Notes under the pieces: model-generated
What the model was told of the DNA's origin: nothing
What the model saw: the letters and a program-made list of their open reading frames with translations, nothing else
The model's database searches: none
Assembly: GCF_021390595.1 (NCBI RefSeq)
Contig: NZ_JAJEJR010000003.1
Location: 248,001 to 312,000, forward strand
From: Paraburkholderia sp. HP33-1
GTDB taxonomy: Bacteria > Pseudomonadota > Gammaproteobacteria > Burkholderiales > Burkholderiaceae
Direction: 5' to 3'
DNA length: 64,000 bases
Part shown: piece by piece, positions 63,069 through 64,000 of the stretch
How the letters are laid out: every line of letters starts with the position of its first letter
How positions within the stretch are numbered: position 1 is the first letter of the stretch
Made by a program: the position numbers and the translations under genes

Positions 63069-63719
63069 TTACGAGCAGGACCACTCGCGCACGATCGTGG
63101 CGAGTTCGACGTCGTTTCTGGCACCAAGCTTCTTCATGCCAGCGTTCTTCTGATTGCTAACGGTCTTCCGACTGCGATTGAGCCGCTCGGCGATCGCGCC
63201 AATCGACATCCCATCGCAAATCATTCGCACGACCGTCGATTCTTTTTCAGATAGCGAATTGAGAGAAGATCGGCCTTCCGCTGCGCGCCCCGTTGCGGAC
63301 ATCAACCTGGTCGCAATGGAATCGGGTAGGAAGACGCTCTTATTTTTGGCGACGCGAACGGCGGTGGTAAGGCTGGCGAAACCCTCGGGGCCCTTACCGA
63401 CGAAGCCGGCCGCGCCCGCATTGAGCGCAGCCGAAATGATGTGCGTCGAAGAGTGTGCGCTCAGAAAGACAACTCCTATGGCTGGAGCAACACGCCGGAT
63501 CCGGTCAAGAAGGCTGAGACCATCGGCATACGGATCGCCTTCGAATTCGTAATCGCACACAAGAACGTCAACGGGTATTTCAACCAGCAGCTCGAGCAAC
63601 CGGCCAATACTTTCGCATTTGAAGCAGATCCGGATGTCCGGACAGGGCTGAAGAACATGCTCGACGCCGAGGAGAATGAATGGATGATCGTCGGCAATAC
63701 CCACTCTGATTTTGTTCAC
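63069..63719 (-). CDS. Response regulator, NarL/FixJ (RcsB/BvgA-like) family
   Basis: 216 residues. Receiver domain with IADDHPFILLGVEHVL, phosphoacceptor Asp56 in VCDYEFEGD, threonine/serine in VVFLSAHSS and lysine in GFVGKG near 109. A LuxR-type helix-turn-helix follows (LNSLSEKESTVVRMICDGMS, IGAIAERLNRSRKTVSNQKN). Members respond to a membrane kinase and bind promoters. The start codon is GTG at 63719 after GGAG. It lies 257 bases upstream of the pilus operon on the same strand and is the obvious candidate for its control. No kinase is adjacent; the hybrid kinase at 24118-27492 is the only kinase in the window, and pairing is speculative. Confidence 0.9.
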   Translation of the reverse strand: MNKIRVGIADDHPFILLGVEHVLQPCPDIRICFKCESIGRLLELLVEIPVDVLVCDYEFEGDPYADGLSLLDRIRRVAPAIGVVFLSAHSSTHIISAALNAGAAGFVGKGPEGFASLTTAVRVAKNKSVFLPDSIATRLMSATGRAAEGRSSLNSLSEKESTVVRMICDGMSIGAIAERLNRSRKTVSNQKNAGMKKLGARNDVELATIVREWSCS

Positions 63720-64000
63720 TCACACTCCATCGCAATACTGGTGAAGACTTTTTTCGTACCAAAACACATGCATGCTTTCTTGCCAAAGTACAATGTCATT
63801 CCACACGGTTCTGTGACGAGAAGAAAGCGGGATATACACCCATGCTACTAGCCGACGTGCCCGAGCCGGTCTGTATTCGCAAGCTACGGGATGCCGCCTT
63901 TGCCCGGACCAATCCGGCAAATTTCGGCAGCGAAGACCGAGCAACAAGCTTCGTCGAAAACAACAGGGCCTCTAGCGCATATCAAAAAATGCCTTGATCA

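Noticed and set aside
63842..63997. A small plus-strand frame of 51 codons starting ATG at 63842
   Set aside because: No ribosome site, no similarity that I recognise, and it lies upstream of a divergent gene; could be chance.

Overview
The window is GC-rich, with Burkholderia-type Gram-negative porins, paired aromatic-catabolism genes, lipoproteins, an autotransporter and a T6SS of Burkholderia-like layout. This points to a betaproteobacterium of the Burkholderiaceae (Burkholderia, Paraburkholderia or Caballeronia). That assignment is inferred from gene content and codon style; no rRNA or other marker gene is present. No tRNA, rRNA, CRISPR array or intact insertion sequence was recognised.

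Positions 1-27,500 are a mosaic of metabolic, envelope and regulatory genes. They begin with the end of an aromatic-ring monooxygenase, an MhpD-type hydratase and a porin (1-3369). Next come a type II haloacid-dehalogenase-like protein convergent with NudK, a decayed deoR regulator (5270-5820), a large autotransporter on the minus strand (6052-9222), a lysR remnant (9461-9688) and an orphan amino-acid-type binding protein. A periplasmic trehalase, an S10 carboxypeptidase lipoprotein with a small EF-hand-like partner, an araC-VOC pair, a PerM-type exporter and a duplicated-domain lipoprotein follow. The stretch ends with an alkaline-ceramidase-like membrane protein, a ClsC-type cardiolipin synthase, a BamE-like lipoprotein, a SHOCT membrane protein and an orphan hybrid histidine kinase with a C-terminal Hpt domain.

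Positions 27,522-57,889 hold a type VI secretion system with all thirteen core components. The left arm has clpV (tssH) on the minus strand, divergent from tagK-tagJ-tssE-tssF-tssG-tssA. The right arm, on the minus strand, runs tssB-tssC-hcp-tssJ-tssK-tssL-tssM-vgrG-PAAR-RHS, preceded by a DotU/OmpA fusion gene. TssL also has its own OmpA-type C-terminus. Between the arms (36,831-39,285) sit a two-domain fimbrial adhesin and a GlcNAc-transferase-family glycosyltransferase. The RHS protein runs antisense into the end of the glycosyltransferase gene and has no recognisable toxin tip.

Positions 57,915-63,719 hold a chaperone-usher pilus operon (pilin, chaperone, usher, second pilin) on the minus strand, with a NarL/RcsB-type response regulator just upstream. 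The last pilin gene ends only about 25 bases before the DotU/OmpA gene of the T6SS. The pilus operon lacks its own tip adhesin, and the only adhesin-like gene lies 20 kb away between the T6SS arms. The pilus and the contact-dependent secretion machine are therefore physically interleaved, and this is the most interesting feature of the window. Strong hairpins follow hcp and the first pilin, the two products likely needed in greatest amount.
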